Below the pieces are notes generated by a model. The model was not told the DNA's origin and searched no databases. It saw nothing but the letters and a program-made list of their open reading frames with translations. A stretch of DNA of 64,000 nt from Chitinophaga skermanii. Its GTDB lineage: Bacteria; Bacteroidota; Bacteroidia; Chitinophagales; Chitinophagaceae. The translations under genes were made by a program, and so were the position numbers. Positions within the stretch are counted from its first letter, which is position 1. Each line of letters begins with the position of its first letter. This document shows, piece by piece, positions 7,447 through 16,545 of the stretch. The stretch spans positions 620,001 to 684,000 of the forward strand of contig NZ_QLLL01000003.1 of assembly GCF_003259335.1 (NCBI RefSeq), in the 5' to 3' direction.

Positions 7447-9387
7447 ATGATTAACATTACATTCCCGGATGGCGCAGTAAGACAGTACGAACCAGGAGTA
7501 TCTGCATTAGACATTGCCAAGTCCATTAGTGAAGGATTGGCGCGCAAAGTATTGGCAGCAAAAGTAAATGGCCAAGTGATCGACGCAACGCGTCCGATTA
7601 CGACGGATGCTACTTTGCAATTGTTGACGTGGGTGGATACGGATGGTAAGGCAACGATGTGGCACTCTTCGGCGCACTTGATGGCGGAGGCCCTGGAGGC
7701 ATTGTACCCGGGAGTGAAATTCGGTATTGGTCCTGCGATCGAAACTGGGTTTTATTACGACATCGATTTAGGTGGCCGTGCCATTGGTGATGAGGATCTG
7801 AAAAAGATCGAAGCGAAAATGCAGGAGTTAGCGAAACAAAACAGCAGCTTCACCCGCAAAGATGTTTCTAAGGCGGATGCATTGGCTTACTTCACCGAGA
7901 AGAACGACGAATACAAATTAGAATTGATCAACGATTTACAAGACGGTACCATTACCTTTTATTCACAAGGTAATTTTACAGATTTGTGTCGTGGTCCACA
8001 TATCCCGGGCACCGGTGCTATAAAGGCTATTAAGCTGATGAGCATTGCGGGTGCTTATTGGAGAGGGAACGAGAAGAACAAGATGCTGACCCGTATCTAT
8101 GGTGTTACTTTCCCTAGCCAAAAAGAATTAGACGAGTATTTAACGCTGTTAGAAGAAGCCAAAAAACGTGATCACCGTAAATTGGGTAAAGAACTTGAGT
8201 TGTTTACTTTCAGTGAAAACGTTGGTTTAGGTTTGCCTTTATGGTTGCCTAAAGGTGCCATGTTGCGCGAGCGCTTGGTACAATTCTTACAAAGAGCACA
8301 AATCGAGAGTGGTTACTTACCAGTGGTAACGCCGCATATCGGGAATAAGAAATTGTACGTGACATCTGGTCACTACGAAAAATACGGGAAAGACAGCTTT
8401 CAACCGATCCATACACCGGAAGAAGGTGAAGAGTTCATGTTGAAGCCAATGAACTGTCCGCACCACTGCGAAATCTACAAATCTTCTCCTAAATCGTACA
8501 AAGATTTACCAGTACGTTTTGCAGAATTTGGAACCGTTTACCGTTATGAACAACATGGTGAGTTACACGGTTTGACCAGGGTGCGTGGGTTTACGCAAGA
8601 TGATGCTCACTTATTCTGTCGTCCCGACCAAGTAAAAGAAGAATTCATCAAAGTAATCGACTTAGTACTACATGTATTCAAGAGTTTGAACTTTACGGAT
8701 TATACGGCGCAGATTTCCTTGAGAGATCAAGAAGATCGTTCGAAGTATATTGGTACGGATGAGAACTGGAACCTAGCAGAGCAGGCGATCATTGAATCGG
8801 CAGCAGAAAAAGGTTTGAAAACAGTAGTAGAATATGGCGAGGCGGCTTTCTACGGTCCTAAATTAGACTTCATGGTGAAGGATGCATTAGGACGTAAATG
8901 GCAGCTGGGTACCATCCAGGTGGATTATAACTTACCAGAGCGCTTTGAATTGGAGTATATTGGAGCGGATAATCTAAAGCACCGCCCGGTAATGATCCAC
9001 AGGGCACCATTTGGTTCGTTGGAAAGATTTATCGCTGTGTTAATCGAGCACTGTGCTGGTAAATTCCCATTATGGTTGACACCGACACAGGTAAAAATTC
9101 TGCCAATTAGTGATAAGTTCTTGCCATATGCAGAAAAAGTAGCTGGTTTGCTGAAAAATGCCGAAATTCGCGCTGAGATCGACGAGAGAAGTGAGAAAAT
9201 CGGTAAAAAGATCCGCGAAGCGGAACTTGCAAAAATCCCTTACATGTTAGTGATAGGGGAGAAAGAAGCGAACGAGGAATTAGTATCTGTTCGTAGGCAA
9301 GCTAAAGGCGATTTAGGAGCAATGGATATCCCGGCATTTGTTAGTTTAGTGCAGGAAGAAGTTGTAAACCGTAAACCTTTTGAATAA
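7447..9387 (+). CDS. thrS: Threonine--tRNA ligase
   Basis: This 646-residue enzyme joins threonine to tRNA-Thr. The full bacterial domain order is present: TGS domain (1-62), the editing/SAD domain with metal-binding H73/H77 (HSSAH) and C181/H185 (DLCRGPH), the class II catalytic core with zinc ligands C337 (KPMNCPHHC) and H388 (TQDDAHLF), the [12 protein letters not shown] motif-2 region, GSLERF motif 3, and the C-terminal anticodon-binding domain (about 545-640). The length is normal for bacteria. infC follows 108 bases later without a terminator. In many bacteria thrS-infC-rpmI-rplT are contiguous; here rpmI-rplT lie about 33.7 kb further on. I see no clear T-box or operator in the leader. 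Confidence 0.98.
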   Translation: MINITFPDGAVRQYEPGVSALDIAKSISEGLARKVLAAKVNGQVIDATRPITTDATLQLLTWVDTDGKATMWHSSAHLMAEALEALYPGVKFGIGPAIETGFYYDIDLGGRAIGDEDLKKIEAKMQELAKQNSSFTRKDVSKADALAYFTEKNDEYKLELINDLQDGTITFYSQGNFTDLCRGPHIPGTGAIKAIKLMSIAGAYWRGNEKNKMLTRIYGVTFPSQKELDEYLTLLEEAKKRDHRKLGKELELFTFSENVGLGLPLWLPKGAMLRERLVQFLQRAQIESGYLPVVTPHIGNKKLYVTSGHYEKYGKDSFQPIHTPEEGEEFMLKPMNCPHHCEIYKSSPKSYKDLPVRFAEFGTVYRYEQHGELHGLTRVRGFTQDDAHLFCRPDQVKEEFIKVIDLVLHVFKSLNFTDYTAQISLRDQEDRSKYIGTDENWNLAEQAIIESAAEKGLKTVVEYGEAAFYGPKLDFMVKDALGRKWQLGTIQVDYNLPERFELEYIGADNLKHRPVMIHRAPFGSLERFIAVLIEHCAGKFPLWLTPTQVKILPISDKFLPYAEKVAGLLKNAEIRAEIDERSEKIGKKIREAELAKIPYMLVIGEKEANEELVSVRRQAKGDLGAMDIPAFVSLVQEEVVNRKPFE

Positions 9388-9495
9388 TTCGATTGTATTT
9401 ATATCCGTTCTTTGTAGTAAGTTTACTTTAAAATTACATCGCTAAACAGCTACTAAGAACAAAACATTTGTAATTAGTAATTTTCATTTTTTTAA

Positions 9496-10173
9496 ATGCA
9501 ACAAGGACCAAGACCAAGTTTTAACCGCGGTGGGGGCGGTAGAAACCCCAACTTCAGAAGAGAACAACAACAAGAACATCGTACCAATAGGATGATTCGC
9601 GTACCTGAAGTAAGATTGGTGGGCGAAAACATCGAGGTAGGTGTTTATAAAATAGAAGACGCCTTGCGTATGGCGGAAGAACAACAACTAGATTTAGTTG
9701 AGATTTCTCCAAACGCAGCGCCGCCGGTATGCCGTATTATCGACTATAACAAATTCCTCTACGAGAAGAAGAAGAAGGAAAAGGAGATGAAGGCGAAAGC
9801 GCACAAAAGCGAGGTGAAGGAAATTCGTTTCACGCCGAATACTGACGACCATGATTTCGATTTCAAAGCGAAACACGCAGAGAAATTCTTGAAAGATGGT
9901 AATAAAGTAAAAACTTACGTTCAATTCAAAGGCCGTGCTATTATGTTCAAAGAACGCGGTGAATTGATCCTCTTGAAATTTGCTGAACGCTTGGCTGAAG
10001 TAGGTGCCTTAGAAGGTATGCCTACGATGGAAGGTAAGAGAATGATTGCCATTTTCGCACCTAAATCGGCTAAGAAGAAGTCTTCTGACGGTGGTAAAGA
10101 AAAAGAACCGAAAGAAGCTAGAGAACCGAGAGAACCAAAGCCTCAAGCTGAAAGCAAAGAAAATAAGGCTTAA
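9496..10173 (+). CDS. infC: Translation initiation factor IF-3
   Basis: This 225-residue protein has both IF-3 domains. The N-terminal domain (about 30-100) includes NRMIRVPEVRLVGENIEVGV and DLVEISPNAAPPVCRIIDYN, then a lysine-rich linker (about 92-110), and the C-terminal domain (about 108-195) has the VQFKGRAIMFKERGE motif. IF-3 binds the 30S subunit and proofreads initiation. It carries an Arg/Gly-rich N-terminal extension and a charged C-terminal tail of about 30 residues (Lys/Glu/Pro rich), making it longer than E. coli IF-3 (180). The start used here is ATG, not the AUU that serves autoregulation in E. coli. A strong terminator follows, so rpmI-rplT are not cotranscribed. Confidence 0.97.
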   Translation: MQQGPRPSFNRGGGGRNPNFRREQQQEHRTNRMIRVPEVRLVGENIEVGVYKIEDALRMAEEQQLDLVEISPNAAPPVCRIIDYNKFLYEKKKKEKEMKAKAHKSEVKEIRFTPNTDDHDFDFKAKHAEKFLKDGNKVKTYVQFKGRAIMFKERGELILLKFAERLAEVGALEGMPTMEGKRMIAIFAPKSAKKKSSDGGKEKEPKEAREPREPKPQAESKENKA

Positions 10174-10194
10174 GTGTTAATGAAATAGTTTTAG

Positions 10195-10232
10195 AAAAGG
10201 CCTGGGAAGATGGATCCCGGGCCTTTTCATTT
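10195..10232 (+). terminator. Intrinsic terminator after infC
   Basis: AAAAGGCCTGGGA (10195-10207) and TCCCGGGCCTTTT (10215-10227) form a 13-bp stem with one G-U pair and a seven-base loop, followed by a T-rich stretch. It closes the thrS-infC unit. Confidence 0.9.
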
Positions 10233-10240
10233 TTATTAGT

Positions 10241-10285
10241 GCCGTAGGCGAGTTGTTGCCGGAGGCGAGCTAAGCCGTAGGCGAG
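10241..10285 (+). repeat. Three copies of GCCGTAGGCGAG
   Basis: GCCGTAGGCGAG occurs at 10241-10252 and 10274-10285, with GCCGGAGGCGAG at 10258-10269, spaced 16-17 bp. The copies sit in non-coding DNA between the infC terminator and dispersed repeat copy B. Confidence 0.7.
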
Positions 10286-10358
10286 CGATAAATTATGTTT
10301 ATTGTAGTGGTAAATCGTTATTCCAATTCGTTGGCGGCGGGCTTGTAGTTTTAGCCAT

Positions 10359-10512
10359 CATCCTATTTGTTACTTTCTTTGCTTCTCCAAAGAAAGTAAC
10401 CAAAGAAAGGAGGAAAAACGCCGAAAGACAGCGTCGGCGTTTTATCGGGGCTGTGATGGGGCTTTTGGAGTACTGTGGTGAAGGGCATGAGGGCCTTGAT
10501 GGGGGGAGTTTG
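10359..10512 (-). repeat. Dispersed hairpin repeat, copy B (inverted)
   Basis: The reverse complement aligns to 6942-7092, with the best core at 10488-10359. It has two hairpins. AAAACGCCGA (10415-10424) pairs with TCGGCGTTTT (10434-10443), and GTTACTTTCTTTG pairs with CAAAGAAAGTAAC within about 10369-10400. The first stem has a different sequence from its counterpart in copy A yet pairs perfectly. Together the copies bracket thrS-infC. Confidence 0.85.
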
Positions 10513-10580
10513 TTGCTTGGGGTTATTGTTGGAGGAGGTTTGGGGTTTTGAGGTTTGGGGTTTGAGGTTTAGGGGTGAAG

Positions 10581-10616
10581 CAACACCTTTTAAGGGGGTG
10601 TTCTTAAAAGGTGTTG
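10581..10616. repeat. 14-bp perfect inverted repeat
   Basis: CAACACCTTTTAAG (10581-10594) and CTTAAAAGGTGTTG (10603-10616) pair perfectly around an eight-base loop, 48 bases beyond the MFS gene's stop on its downstream side. Neither strand has a T-run directly after it, so it may be a transcript-end stabiliser, not a classical terminator. The surrounding 10,470-10,580 is unusually G/T-rich on the plus strand. Confidence 0.7.
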
Positions 10617-10663
10617 AGGGAATATTGTGGTATTCAAATAGACCAAGGTTTTATTATATTATA

Positions 10664-11860
10664 TTATATAGGGGTTGTTCCTTCAAGTTTACATGGTGCT
10701 ATGGGGTTGTGGTGGAGGGGTGCTTTTCTTTCTAGGTGATGACGTAAGAGCATCATCGTAAATGCCAAGGTTCCAAATACTACGGTGATCCAAGGGGTTA
10801 GTTGTATTCCTTTGGAAACTATTATCCAACCGCCTATGGTTGTTCCTACAGTTACACCTAGGTTGCCGAAGGAGGTGGCTAGGCTGTTGGCGAATTCCAT
10901 TGCGTGGGGGGCGGAGGAAATCATGTAGGTAGAGGCATTTAGGAAGCTGGGGGAATAGAGGAAACCCCAAAGGGCAATTACTGCAATTGTTGCGAAGGTA
11001 TTGGCTCCTGAGAAGTGTAAGAGGATGGGGACTATGATAGTACCGGAAAGAAAAAAGGCGGTGGTGAAGGTGATGTTTTTGTTTAGCATTTTACCGGCTG
11101 TCCAGTTAGCTAGTACTCCAATAATGCCAAATACAAACAACATATAACTAACCATTGTGCTGTTCATCTCTTTGGCTTTTGTTAAGTACTCGGCAAAGTA
11201 ACTATAGGTAGAAAACCAGGCCGATACCATAAAGAAATTCATGGCTGTACTAACGATGAATGTAGGTTTTGTTAAGATTTGTAATTGGCTTCCATAAGAT
11301 TTCTTTTCGTTTACAGGCATGGGAGGTAATAACCAGTAAATAGCCAATAATGCTATTATACTAATCACAGCTTGTATCATAAACGAATATTCCCAAGACG
11401 ATATACTGGCGATATATGTAGCGAAAGGAACAGTGGTGACCATGGCAATGGCAACGCCACTAAAAACAATACTCATCAATTCATTTTCGTTTTGCTTATT
11501 GCCTTTTGAAACGGCCACGGATAAGGCTGTTGCAATATAAACAGGTTGTAAAAATGCGGGTAGTATTCTAACAAACATTAATACTCCAAAGGGAGGGGAA
11601 AATGAAGATACGATGCCGGTAATGAGGAAGATAAAAATGGCTGCTAACATTACTTTCTTTCGATCAAATCCAGATGCGAGTAAGGTCATAAATGGTCCCG
11701 TTAGTGCAATAACCAATGCGAATGCTCCCAATAAATATCCTGCTTTATCGATGCTGATATGGTAATGTGCTGCCACTTGTGGCAAAATACCTATGATGCC
11801 GAATTCGGTTGTAATAACTGCTAAAAATCCTAGTGCTCCTATATACGCGTATTTTTTCAT
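10664..11860 (-). CDS. MFS transporter, DHA1/AraJ-like
   Basis: This 398-residue protein is hydrophobic throughout, with about 12 predicted membrane helices. Between helices 2 and 3 it carries the loop SGFDRKKVMLAA, a form of the MFS motif A (GxxDRxGRR). Helices 4-6 include FVRILPAFLQPVYIATALSV. Proteins like this export drugs, sugars or metabolites by proton antiport. The gene starts at an ATG and lies 113 bases after a serine hydrolase gene on the same strand, which is divergent from an HxlR regulator gene; HxlR regulators commonly control efflux or stress genes. The substrate cannot be told. The C-terminal tail (after about residue 385) is polar and probably cytoplasmic. Confidence 0.9.
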   Translation of the reverse strand: MKKYAYIGALGFLAVITTEFGIIGILPQVAAHYHISIDKAGYLLGAFALVIALTGPFMTLLASGFDRKKVMLAAIFIFLITGIVSSFSPPFGVLMFVRILPAFLQPVYIATALSVAVSKGNKQNENELMSIVFSGVAIAMVTTVPFATYIASISSWEYSFMIQAVISIIALLAIYWLLPPMPVNEKKSYGSQLQILTKPTFIVSTAMNFFMVSAWFSTYSYFAEYLTKAKEMNSTMVSYMLFVFGIIGVLANWTAGKMLNKNITFTTAFFLSGTIIVPILLHFSGANTFATIAVIALWGFLYSPSFLNASTYMISSAPHAMEFANSLATSFGNLGVTVGTTIGGWIIVSKGIQLTPWITVVFGTLAFTMMLLRHHLERKAPLHHNPIAPCKLEGTTPI

Positions 11861-11973
11861 TGCTTTTAATCCTTTGTAATCCTTTACAATTCTTTGATCA
11901 TTTATTGTTCTTGCTGATGTCTAAGCTTTATTGTTTTGCGGGGCGAAATATTGCTATCCTGCCTAAGCGATTT

Positions 11974-13212
11974 TTACAATGAAGCGTACACGACGTTTTT
12001 GTATAGTGTTCCTAGATCCCAGTAAGACGATGGTAAATATTCTTGTGTAAAAACTAAACCTATCATATTTTCTTTAGGGTCTACCCAATAATGTGTGTTG
12101 AATGCACCGCCCCAGAAGAAAGTGCCTACGTTGGCTGCATGGATAAATTTATTGCCTGGTGTTACCAGCCAAAAACCTAGGCCAAAACGAAAATTGGGAT
12201 CGCCGTGTAATAGGGCGCTGCTAGGGAGTTGGTTCGTGGTCATTAGCGCAATTGTTTTTTCACCTAGTACCTGCTTGCCATTGTACTTGCCTTTGTTCAA
12301 TAACATTTGTAGGAACTTGGCATAATCGGTAGTTGTAGAACTTAAGCCGGCTCCTCCGGATATAATAATGCCTTTCTCTAAAGGATAATTCACTGTATTG
12401 TTTTCGTAAATAGGATGATTTACTTTTTGTAGGCGGTTGACTGTTTTTTCTGCAATGGCCACCAACCTATTGGCTTTAGAAGTTGGGATGTTGAAATAGG
12501 TATCGTTCATGTCTAAGGGTTGGAAAATACGGGTACGTAGAAACTCGTCTAATGGTACACCGCTAATTACTTGTACGAGATAGCCCAATACATCGGTGTT
12601 CAAGCCGTAGGTAAACCTATCACCAGGTTGATGCAACAGTGGCATTTTAGCTAACTTCTCCATTTGGTTTTGCAAGCTTGCTTTATTGCCTATGCCAGAT
12701 AAAACGCCCGATTTAGTGTAAATGGCTTGTATACGCTGATCATCGGTTATTGTGGGATAACCGATACCGGAAGTATGTCGTAGTAAATCACGAATGGTTA
12801 TTTCGTTGTGTGCTGGCACTACTGTGTAGCTACTATCGGCAGGATTGAATTTGTCGAGTACTTGGGGATTTTTGAATGTTGGGATATATTTGGAAATAGG
12901 GTCGTCCAGTAGGAATTTCCCTTCTTCCCAAAGCATCATCACCGCTATGCTTGTGATGGCTTTCGTTTGTGAGGCAATACGGAAAATATGGTCGGTTTGT
13001 AAGGGCTGTTTCGTGTTGATATCGGCATATCCTACAGCTTTATTGTAAATAATTTTGCCCTCTTTTATCAGCAACACATTCACACCTGCTACCTCTTTGT
13101 TGGCAATAAGCCTGTTAGATAAATTATCAACTCTATCATGTAATAAATTGGTTTGTGCAGAACTGTTTAATAATACCAAGCTGGCGATCATCGTAAAAAT
13201 TATTTTATGCAT
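11974..13212 (-). CDS. Serine hydrolase, class C beta-lactamase/DD-peptidase fold
   Basis: This 412-residue protein has a signal peptide (1-19, ending NSSA) and the fold of the beta-lactamase family (Pfam 'Beta-lactamase'). The nucleophile motif is S81-Q-T-K84 (FRIASQTKAI). The second motif is Y202 within FTYGLNTDVLGYL, seen in esterase-type members (EstB/PBP4*-like). A C-terminal stretch, NFRFGLGFWLV then WGGAFNTHYWVDPKE, matches the family's third active-site region. Such proteins are usually esterases or D-amino-acid peptidases; true beta-lactamase activity is unproven. It is divergent from the HxlR gene with an 11-bp palindrome between them, and is followed by the MFS gene. Confidence 0.9.
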   Translation of the reverse strand: MHKIIFTMIASLVLLNSSAQTNLLHDRVDNLSNRLIANKEVAGVNVLLIKEGKIIYNKAVGYADINTKQPLQTDHIFRIASQTKAITSIAVMMLWEEGKFLLDDPISKYIPTFKNPQVLDKFNPADSSYTVVPAHNEITIRDLLRHTSGIGYPTITDDQRIQAIYTKSGVLSGIGNKASLQNQMEKLAKMPLLHQPGDRFTYGLNTDVLGYLVQVISGVPLDEFLRTRIFQPLDMNDTYFNIPTSKANRLVAIAEKTVNRLQKVNHPIYENNTVNYPLEKGIIISGGAGLSSTTTDYAKFLQMLLNKGKYNGKQVLGEKTIALMTTNQLPSSALLHGDPNFRFGLGFWLVTPGNKFIHAANVGTFFWGGAFNTHYWVDPKENMIGLVFTQEYLPSSYWDLGTLYKNVVYASL

Positions 13213-13237
13213 TGTATATGTATTTGAATTGAGGTAT

Positions 13238-13299
13238 CAAAAGTATTGGGTAATCACTATTTTTGTATAGTATACAGCTATTTGTATGGTACGCACAAA
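13238..13299. promoter_or_regulatory. Divergent control region: -7 box, palindrome and inverted repeat
   Basis: On the minus strand TACTTTTG (13245-13238) is a perfect TAnnTTTG element for the serine hydrolase gene. The 11-bp palindrome GTATAGTATAC (13265-13275) lies about where its -33 element should be. A second inverted repeat, TTTGT (13281-13285) with ACAAA (13295-13299), lies in front of the HxlR gene. HxlR-type regulators bind short inverted repeats near their own genes, so these are candidate operators. Confidence 0.5.
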
Positions 13300-13309
13300 T
13301 TTGTAAGTA

Positions 13310-13684
13310 ATGGGTAAGAGAAAGGAGAATTCAACCAATATGCAAAACGAAAAATCCATCATTGAGGGCTGTGATTTGACCTATGCTGTTTGTATGATTG
13401 GTGGAAGATGGAAACTGTTGATTTTATGTAGACTTGAAAATGGGAAACTCCGTTTCAGCGCACTGCGCGACAGTATAAACGGTATTACAGAGCGCATGTT
13501 AACGTTACAACTGAGGGAACTGGAGAAAGAAGGTTTGGTGAAGAGAACAGTTTACGCAGAAGTACCTCCAAGGGTAGATTACGAGTTAACAGACATTGCG
13601 AAGGAATTAGTACCTATATGGTCGCAATTAAGCAAATGGGGAGCCAAGCATAAAAAAGTAACCAGCCAACTAATGTCAGTGTAA
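13310..13684 (+). CDS. HxlR-family winged-helix regulator
   Basis: This 124-residue protein has the HxlR signature: a conserved cysteine (C21, EGCDLTYAV), GGRWKLLIL at the start of the DNA-binding domain, ITERMLTLQLRELEKEGLVKR for the recognition helix and PPRVDYELT for the wing. The start at 13310 keeps the KENSTN segment that I recall at the N-terminus of Bacteroidota relatives; an internal ATG at 13340 is the alternative. The single Cys near the N-terminus may sense electrophiles or redox state, as in YodB/HypR relatives, but this is inference. It is divergent from the serine hydrolase-MFS genes and most likely controls them. Confidence 0.93.
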   Translation: MGKRKENSTNMQNEKSIIEGCDLTYAVCMIGGRWKLLILCRLENGKLRFSALRDSINGITERMLTLQLRELEKEGLVKRTVYAEVPPRVDYELTDIAKELVPIWSQLSKWGAKHKKVTSQLMSV

Positions 13685-13775
13685 ATGAATTATTCTACCA
13701 TCCTAAGCTAATTGAATAACAACTTGGCCCGGTTAATGGTATTTTAATTTTCAACGTACTTTATTTAACGCAATT

Positions 13776-14792
13776 TTGCCATTTACAGCAAATCGAAGAA
13801 CATTGATAAAGAAGGAATTTAAGGTTATACTCATTTCGTTGATAGTTAGTTTTGTGCTGACGGGGGCTAAATTTGGGGCTTATTTTGTAACCCATTCTGT
13901 GGCCATTTTATCGGATGCATTGGAAAGTATTATTAACGTAGTAGCAGGAGCTTTTGCTTGCTATAGTATTTATCTTTCCAGTAAGCCGAAGGATGAGAAC
14001 CATCCTTATGGACATGGGAAGGTAGAGTTCTTCTCTATTGGTTTTGAAGGGGCGATGATCTTTATTGCAGGATGTTTGATTTTAGTGAAGGCGATTTCGT
14101 ATTTCTTCTCTCCACACGAACTACACAAGGTAGATAGCGGTATATATATCATTGCGTTTACCTCGGTGGTGAACTATGTGCTAGGGAAATACTTGGTGAA
14201 CCAAGGAAAGAAAATTCCTTCGATTACACTTACCGGAAATGGGCATCATATACTTACCGATGCATATAGTTCCATTGGCTTAATTGTAGCGCTTTTACTT
14301 ATACAGTTTACAGGATATACTATCATCGACCCTATTGCTTCCATTATTATGGCCATCCTCATTCTCACGAAAGGGTACCAGTTAATGCGACGGTCGATTT
14401 CAGGTTTGATGGATGAAACCGATATGCAAGTAGTAGATAAAATTATTGCGCTTTTTTCGGCGAATAGAAGTCCCCGTATGATTGATGTACATAACATGCG
14501 AGTACAACAATACGGTAACAACTATCATATCGATTGCCATATTACCATGCCTTATTACTTATCGTTGGCGGAAACACACGATGAGATTTCCCGGTTGGAA
14601 AAGCTGGTGAATGAACAACTGTTTTCTGGTGAGGCAGAGTTCTTTATTCATATGGACCCTTGCACACCGAATGGTTGTGAGCATTGCTTGGTAGAAGCCT
14701 GCCCTGTTCGTCAACACCCATTTGAAAGACGAATTGAATGGGATAGGAATAATGTGTTACCCAATGCGAAACACAACGAAGCTACTACATAA
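13776..14792 (+). CDS. Cation diffusion facilitator family transporter
   Basis: The product (338 residues from TTG at 13776) has about six membrane helices followed by a cytoplasmic domain, as in CDF proteins that export Zn, Fe, Mn or related ions. Visible motifs are SVAILSDALESI in helix 2, HPYGHGKVEFFSI in the helix 2-3 loop, GHHILTDAYSSIG (HxxxD) in helix 5, and a ZT-dimer-like domain ending HMDPCTPNGCEHC, where the Cys/His cluster could bind metal. There is no ATG near the N-terminus; TTG codons at 13776 and 13803 are both possible, and the second would match the usual N-terminal length better. A hairpin terminator follows directly. Metal specificity is not evident. Confidence 0.92.
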   Translation: MPFTANRRTLIKKEFKVILISLIVSFVLTGAKFGAYFVTHSVAILSDALESIINVVAGAFACYSIYLSSKPKDENHPYGHGKVEFFSIGFEGAMIFIAGCLILVKAISYFFSPHELHKVDSGIYIIAFTSVVNYVLGKYLVNQGKKIPSITLTGNGHHILTDAYSSIGLIVALLLIQFTGYTIIDPIASIIMAILILTKGYQLMRRSISGLMDETDMQVVDKIIALFSANRSPRMIDVHNMRVQQYGNNYHIDCHITMPYYLSLAETHDEISRLEKLVNEQLFSGEAEFFIHMDPCTPNGCEHCLVEACPVRQHPFERRIEWDRNNVLPNAKHNEATT

Positions 14793-14825
14793 AAAACCAT
14801 GGTTTTTACGCCATGGCTTTTACTG
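14793..14825 (+). terminator. Terminator-like hairpin after the CDF gene
   Basis: CCATGG blocks at 14797-14802 and 14811-14816 pair, extended by A/T pairs with one mismatch, and are followed by CTTTTACTG. The first arm is also part of a 14-bp palindrome, so alternative folds exist. Confidence 0.6.
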
Positions 14826-14860
14826 TACAAACGAGCAATGATTGGTTCTAATTAGTTTTA

Positions 14861-16189
14861 CTATGGTAGCGTAGTGAAGTTAATGGAGGGTGGCGTACCT
14901 GTAGTGGGACGAGTAATTTGCTGTCCGTAAGTTAATCCACCCACTAACCTAAAACCACCGCTATACATATGGAATACATTGTTTTCTATACCTGCACCGA
15001 GATCATATCTTTGATGGGCAGCATCACTGGCTGTGGTAGTGAAATTTGCTTTATTTAACTCTATCCAAGTACCATTAACGGTACGTACCCACTGGTTGCC
15101 ATACCGGGCTTTGAAGAAGTCATTTCCATTACTTGCATAATTTTCAACAAAAGAATATAAGCCACTTAGGAGCTTTCCTTGGGTCATCGCTTTATCCCAT
15201 TCTGCTATTAATTTCCAGTTGCCTGCTTCTGGGGCATAGAACCAGCCCGTGTACTTGGTATGTGTTCCGGCGGCTACGGCACGTACGAGGAATTTGTAGG
15301 TGTTATTGGTTACCCACATGGCGTTGTAATACGATTGTCCACCAGAACCTTCATTGCCGAAATTACCATGGGTAACGCCGGTACCTTTGCGAACCAATGT
15401 AACGGCGTAATCGGCTGGGATTTGGTTGGGATCATCGGTATTGTAATTACTCCAAATGGAGAAAAGAGCACGGCGTTCGGTGTTGCTGTTAACTTGGATA
15501 CCGAAATATCCACCAGAGAAACCGTTCGACATGTAATACGAATAAAGCGGGTCGGCGCCGGTAGGAACCGTCATTTCGCTGTAGTAGTATTCGATAGAAG
15601 AATCGGCCGGTACGGGGTAGCTTAAATGTGTGGCTGGAGCGCCACGGTAAACGCTTTTGTTGTATTTAAGTCCAAGGCTGGAAGTGATCATTATAGATTC
15701 GACATCTGGTAAATAAGAGCCGTTACCTGCGGCGGCTTTGATTTCCAGGCAATGGTATTGAGCGCTGGCGATGGTGAAAGTGCCAACGGGTAAGGTTACA
15801 TAAGACGAGGTTTGGTTAACCACAACATTATAGGTGGTGCCAGCGCTGTCTAAACGTATTTTCAAAGTAGCACCTGCTGCTGGGGCTTTTACTTTAATGG
15901 AAACGTCGATAGTACCTGTGCCGGTAGGATAGAAGAACACCCTTGTATACCCGGCAGGGTTAATCCATGCACCTAGGCCATTAGTACCGATGGTGCCGTA
16001 ACCATTAGATTGTTCGAAAGGGTAGACATAGCCGTTTCGAAACACGGTAACTGTTTCAGTTGTAATAGCTTGAATGCCTACTTGGGTTGCTTGGGTCGAC
16101 GATTCGCTGCTTGTAGCTTGTTCAACGAGGTTTTTACTACAACTAGCGAAAAGGAGCATTGCTGCTGCAAACGGAAAGAATTGTTTCAT
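14861..16189 (-). CDS. DUF5077/DUF3472 lipoprotein
   Basis: This 442-residue protein starts with a lipoprotein signal (lipobox LLFASC). Residues of about 45-170 look like the DUF5077 carbohydrate-binding-like beta domain. The rest matches DUF3472, with SSIEYYYSEMTVP, FSGGYFGIQVNS, ERRALFSIWS, GNEGSGGQSYYNAMW and RYGNQWVR, strings I recall from that family. Such proteins are surface or periplasmic, found in Bacteroidota polysaccharide-related settings, with no proven activity. Here no SusC/SusD genes are adjacent. It is monocistronic, with 355 non-coding bases upstream. Family assignment is confident; function is unknown. Confidence 0.85.
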   Translation of the reverse strand: MKQFFPFAAAMLLFASCSKNLVEQATSSESSTQATQVGIQAITTETVTVFRNGYVYPFEQSNGYGTIGTNGLGAWINPAGYTRVFFYPTGTGTIDVSIKVKAPAAGATLKIRLDSAGTTYNVVVNQTSSYVTLPVGTFTIASAQYHCLEIKAAAGNGSYLPDVESIMITSSLGLKYNKSVYRGAPATHLSYPVPADSSIEYYYSEMTVPTGADPLYSYYMSNGFSGGYFGIQVNSNTERRALFSIWSNYNTDDPNQIPADYAVTLVRKGTGVTHGNFGNEGSGGQSYYNAMWVTNNTYKFLVRAVAAGTHTKYTGWFYAPEAGNWKLIAEWDKAMTQGKLLSGLYSFVENYASNGNDFFKARYGNQWVRTVNGTWIELNKANFTTTASDAAHQRYDLGAGIENNVFHMYSGGFRLVGGLTYGQQITRPTTGTPPSINFTTLP

Positions 16190-16545
16190 GATGCGATCCT
16201 GTTTTGAATGGATGTTAGTTATGATGCGTGTTTGTACATGCTATTAGAAGCGGGAGCAATAACACAAAGCATACAAGGCCCGCTGGAACCGAGGTTCCGC
16301 ATCATTTTTTACAGGAGGGCTATATGAAGAAGATTATAATAAGGCGAATGGGTATATTAAAAGTATAAAATACATTTAATAATGTATAGTGGCTGGAAGT
16401 GGAATGGCAATACTATGACAAATTAAACATAAGGTTGTGTGAAATGGGGGTGAACCTACATGCGTGATGATGGATGCATCCCTAAAACAAAAAAGCTACC
16501 GGGGATGAATCCGATAGCCTTTTCCTATTTGATGTAAAGTAAAGC
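16190..16545. other. Intergenic region between two minus-strand genes
   Basis: I find no gene here. It holds the terminator of the upstream serine hydrolase gene (16488-16518) and a small perfect hairpin, GGAACC (16285-16290) with GGTTCC (16293-16298), followed on the plus strand by a T-run, although no plus-strand gene precedes it. Confidence 0.6.
16488..16518 (-). terminator. Intrinsic terminator after serine hydrolase gene
   Basis: On the minus strand GCTATCGG (16518-16511) pairs with CCGGTAGC (16502-16495) with one G-U pair and is followed by a T-run (complement of A residues at 16489-16494). Confidence 0.75.

Noticed and set aside
14811..14823. Shared word ATGGCTTTTACTG here and at 46071-46083
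   Set aside because: Both copies are terminator arms; a 13-base match in such sequence does not establish a dispersed repeat.
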